A DNA stretch of 45,427 nt from Anaeromyces robustus (lineage: Eukaryota > Neocallimastigomycota > Neocallimastigomycetes > Neocallimastigales > Neocallimastigaceae). The DNA is taken from NCBI GenBank assembly GCA_002104895.1, contig MCFG01000018.1, forward strand, positions 302,501 through 347,927, written 5' to 3'. Position 1 is the stretch's first letter; each line of letters starts with the position of its first letter. The notes beneath the pieces were generated by a model, which saw nothing but the letters and a program-made list of their open reading frames with translations, was not told the DNA's origin and made no database searches. The position numbers were made by a program, and so were the translations under genes. Below, piece by piece: positions 44,802-45,427 of this stretch.

Positions 44802-45427
44802 ATGGATCATACGAACTATACTAATAAGATTAACTATATCAGACGGGGTATTAGGTGTCATGGTATTGATATCTCAGATACTTATGTTATTTTTATCCGT
44901 CGCATTCGTTCTTGGACTCTTCCAAAATTTAGAAATTTTCTTGAGAAGAATTTCCCTGAGTTTAATAATACCATCGTTGCTGTTAAACATTCCTCTCTTC
45001 TCAATGATAATTTATATCAAATTAAAACTACAGCTTCTGAGGAGAATATTAATAAATTTATTGATAGTTTCAAATTAATTATTAAAAAATGTTCCATTAA
45101 CTTTCATCGATGTAGTAGGAAGAATCACAAGCCTTCCTTTGCTCTTATCAGGAGAAAACTTTGCCACTCTAAAAAGAACATTAAGGATATTACTGACTTT
45201 TCTGAAATCAACAATTCTTTTACTTCTAAGAACAATTTGAATGAATTTTCCTTTTGTCTTAGTTGGAACACTAACGGGTGGAATAACAAGAAAAGAGATG
45301 GTATTCTGTATTTCTTTAGTCTCTTTAAACCGCTATTTGTTTGTTTTCAAGAAACTGGTAATGGTACTAATTCTAGTAATGTTATTCCTTGTAAAATCAC
45401 TTTACCTAAATATAAATATTTCTGTAA
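44802..45427 (+). CDS. Non-LTR retrotransposon (LINE) protein, N-terminal part with APE-like endonuclease start; runs off the window
   Basis: An uninterrupted frame runs from the ATG at 44802 (MDHTNYTNKINYIRRG) to the window edge, 208 codons, with no stop yet. Residues about 1-150 include YVIFIRRIRSWTLPKFRNFL and NINKFIDSFKLIIKKCSI and are not assignable by eye; such segments before the endonuclease are often RNA-binding. From about residue 149, FSFCLSWNTNGWNNKKRDGI and then FKPLFVCFQETGNG match the opening of the endonuclease/exonuclease/phosphatase fold. This is the WN-N-G strand with its Asn, then the Q-E-T strand with the metal-binding Glu. The endonuclease nicks target DNA to prime reverse transcription. 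The reverse transcriptase would lie beyond the window. An upstream ATATAG|ATTC at 44780 could be a splice acceptor. Intactness cannot be judged. Confidence 0.7.
   Translation, partial: MDHTNYTNKINYIRRGIRCHGIDISDTYVIFIRRIRSWTLPKFRNFLEKNFPEFNNTIVAVKHSSLLNDNLYQIKTTASEENINKFIDSFKLIIKKCSINFHRCSRKNHKPSFALIRRKLCHSKKNIKDITDFSEINNSFTSKNNLNEFSFCLSWNTNGWNNKKRDGILYFFSLFKPLFVCFQETGNGTNSSNVIPCKITLPKYKYFC

Overview
This looks like a nuclear contig from an extremely AT-rich eukaryote. Intergenic DNA is almost pure A/T with long homopolymers and AAT, ATT and AAAAT arrays. Genes have small A/T-rich introns, coding DNA carries long Asn and Glu tracts, and there is a non-LTR retrotransposon (LINE). An anaerobic gut fungus (Neocallimastigomycota) fits best: the base composition, the ankyrin and F-box genes and the secreted Gly/Pro-rich protein are all consistent. 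A dictyostelid or another AT-rich protist cannot be excluded from sequence alone. The standard genetic code works throughout.

Layout. 1-5585 is gene-poor AT-rich DNA with one striking hairpin. 5586-28665 is one large repeat cluster: three copies of a roughly 7-9 kb unit, each made of a conserved upstream region, a giant ankyrin-repeat gene and a downstream AAT array, with a polyadenylated retroelement 3' end in two of them. Unit A is on the + strand (gene 7168-12540). Units B (gene 15384-20098) and C (gene 23233-26999) are on the - strand, head-to-tail with each other. A and B face each other tail-to-tail around about 14460. Gene A is nearly intact, with one homopolymer frameshift. B has at least four frameshifts. 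C has a 1,532-bp microhomology deletion plus a further frameshift. All three share a short first exon and a phase-2 intron.

29371-32069 holds a four-exon F-box gene, assembled here from in-phase exons (518 aa). A perfect AAAAT array of about 375 bp follows. 32547-41367 is about 9 kb without a convincing gene. At 41908-43221 a secreted, low-complexity Gly/Phe/Pro then Ser/Pro/Cys-module protein has a TATA box about 530 bp upstream. The window ends inside a LINE: an open frame from about 44802 runs off the edge and carries the start of an endonuclease/exonuclease/phosphatase (APE-like) domain, preceded by a comparatively GC-rich, rearranged stretch at 44050-44540.

The genes do not form a pathway. 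The main story is the expanding and decaying ankyrin cluster, shaped by inversion, tandem duplication, unequal exchange of ankyrin super-repeats, a microhomology deletion and a retroelement 3' end. Gene models are from reading alone; no alignments, database searches or expression data were used.
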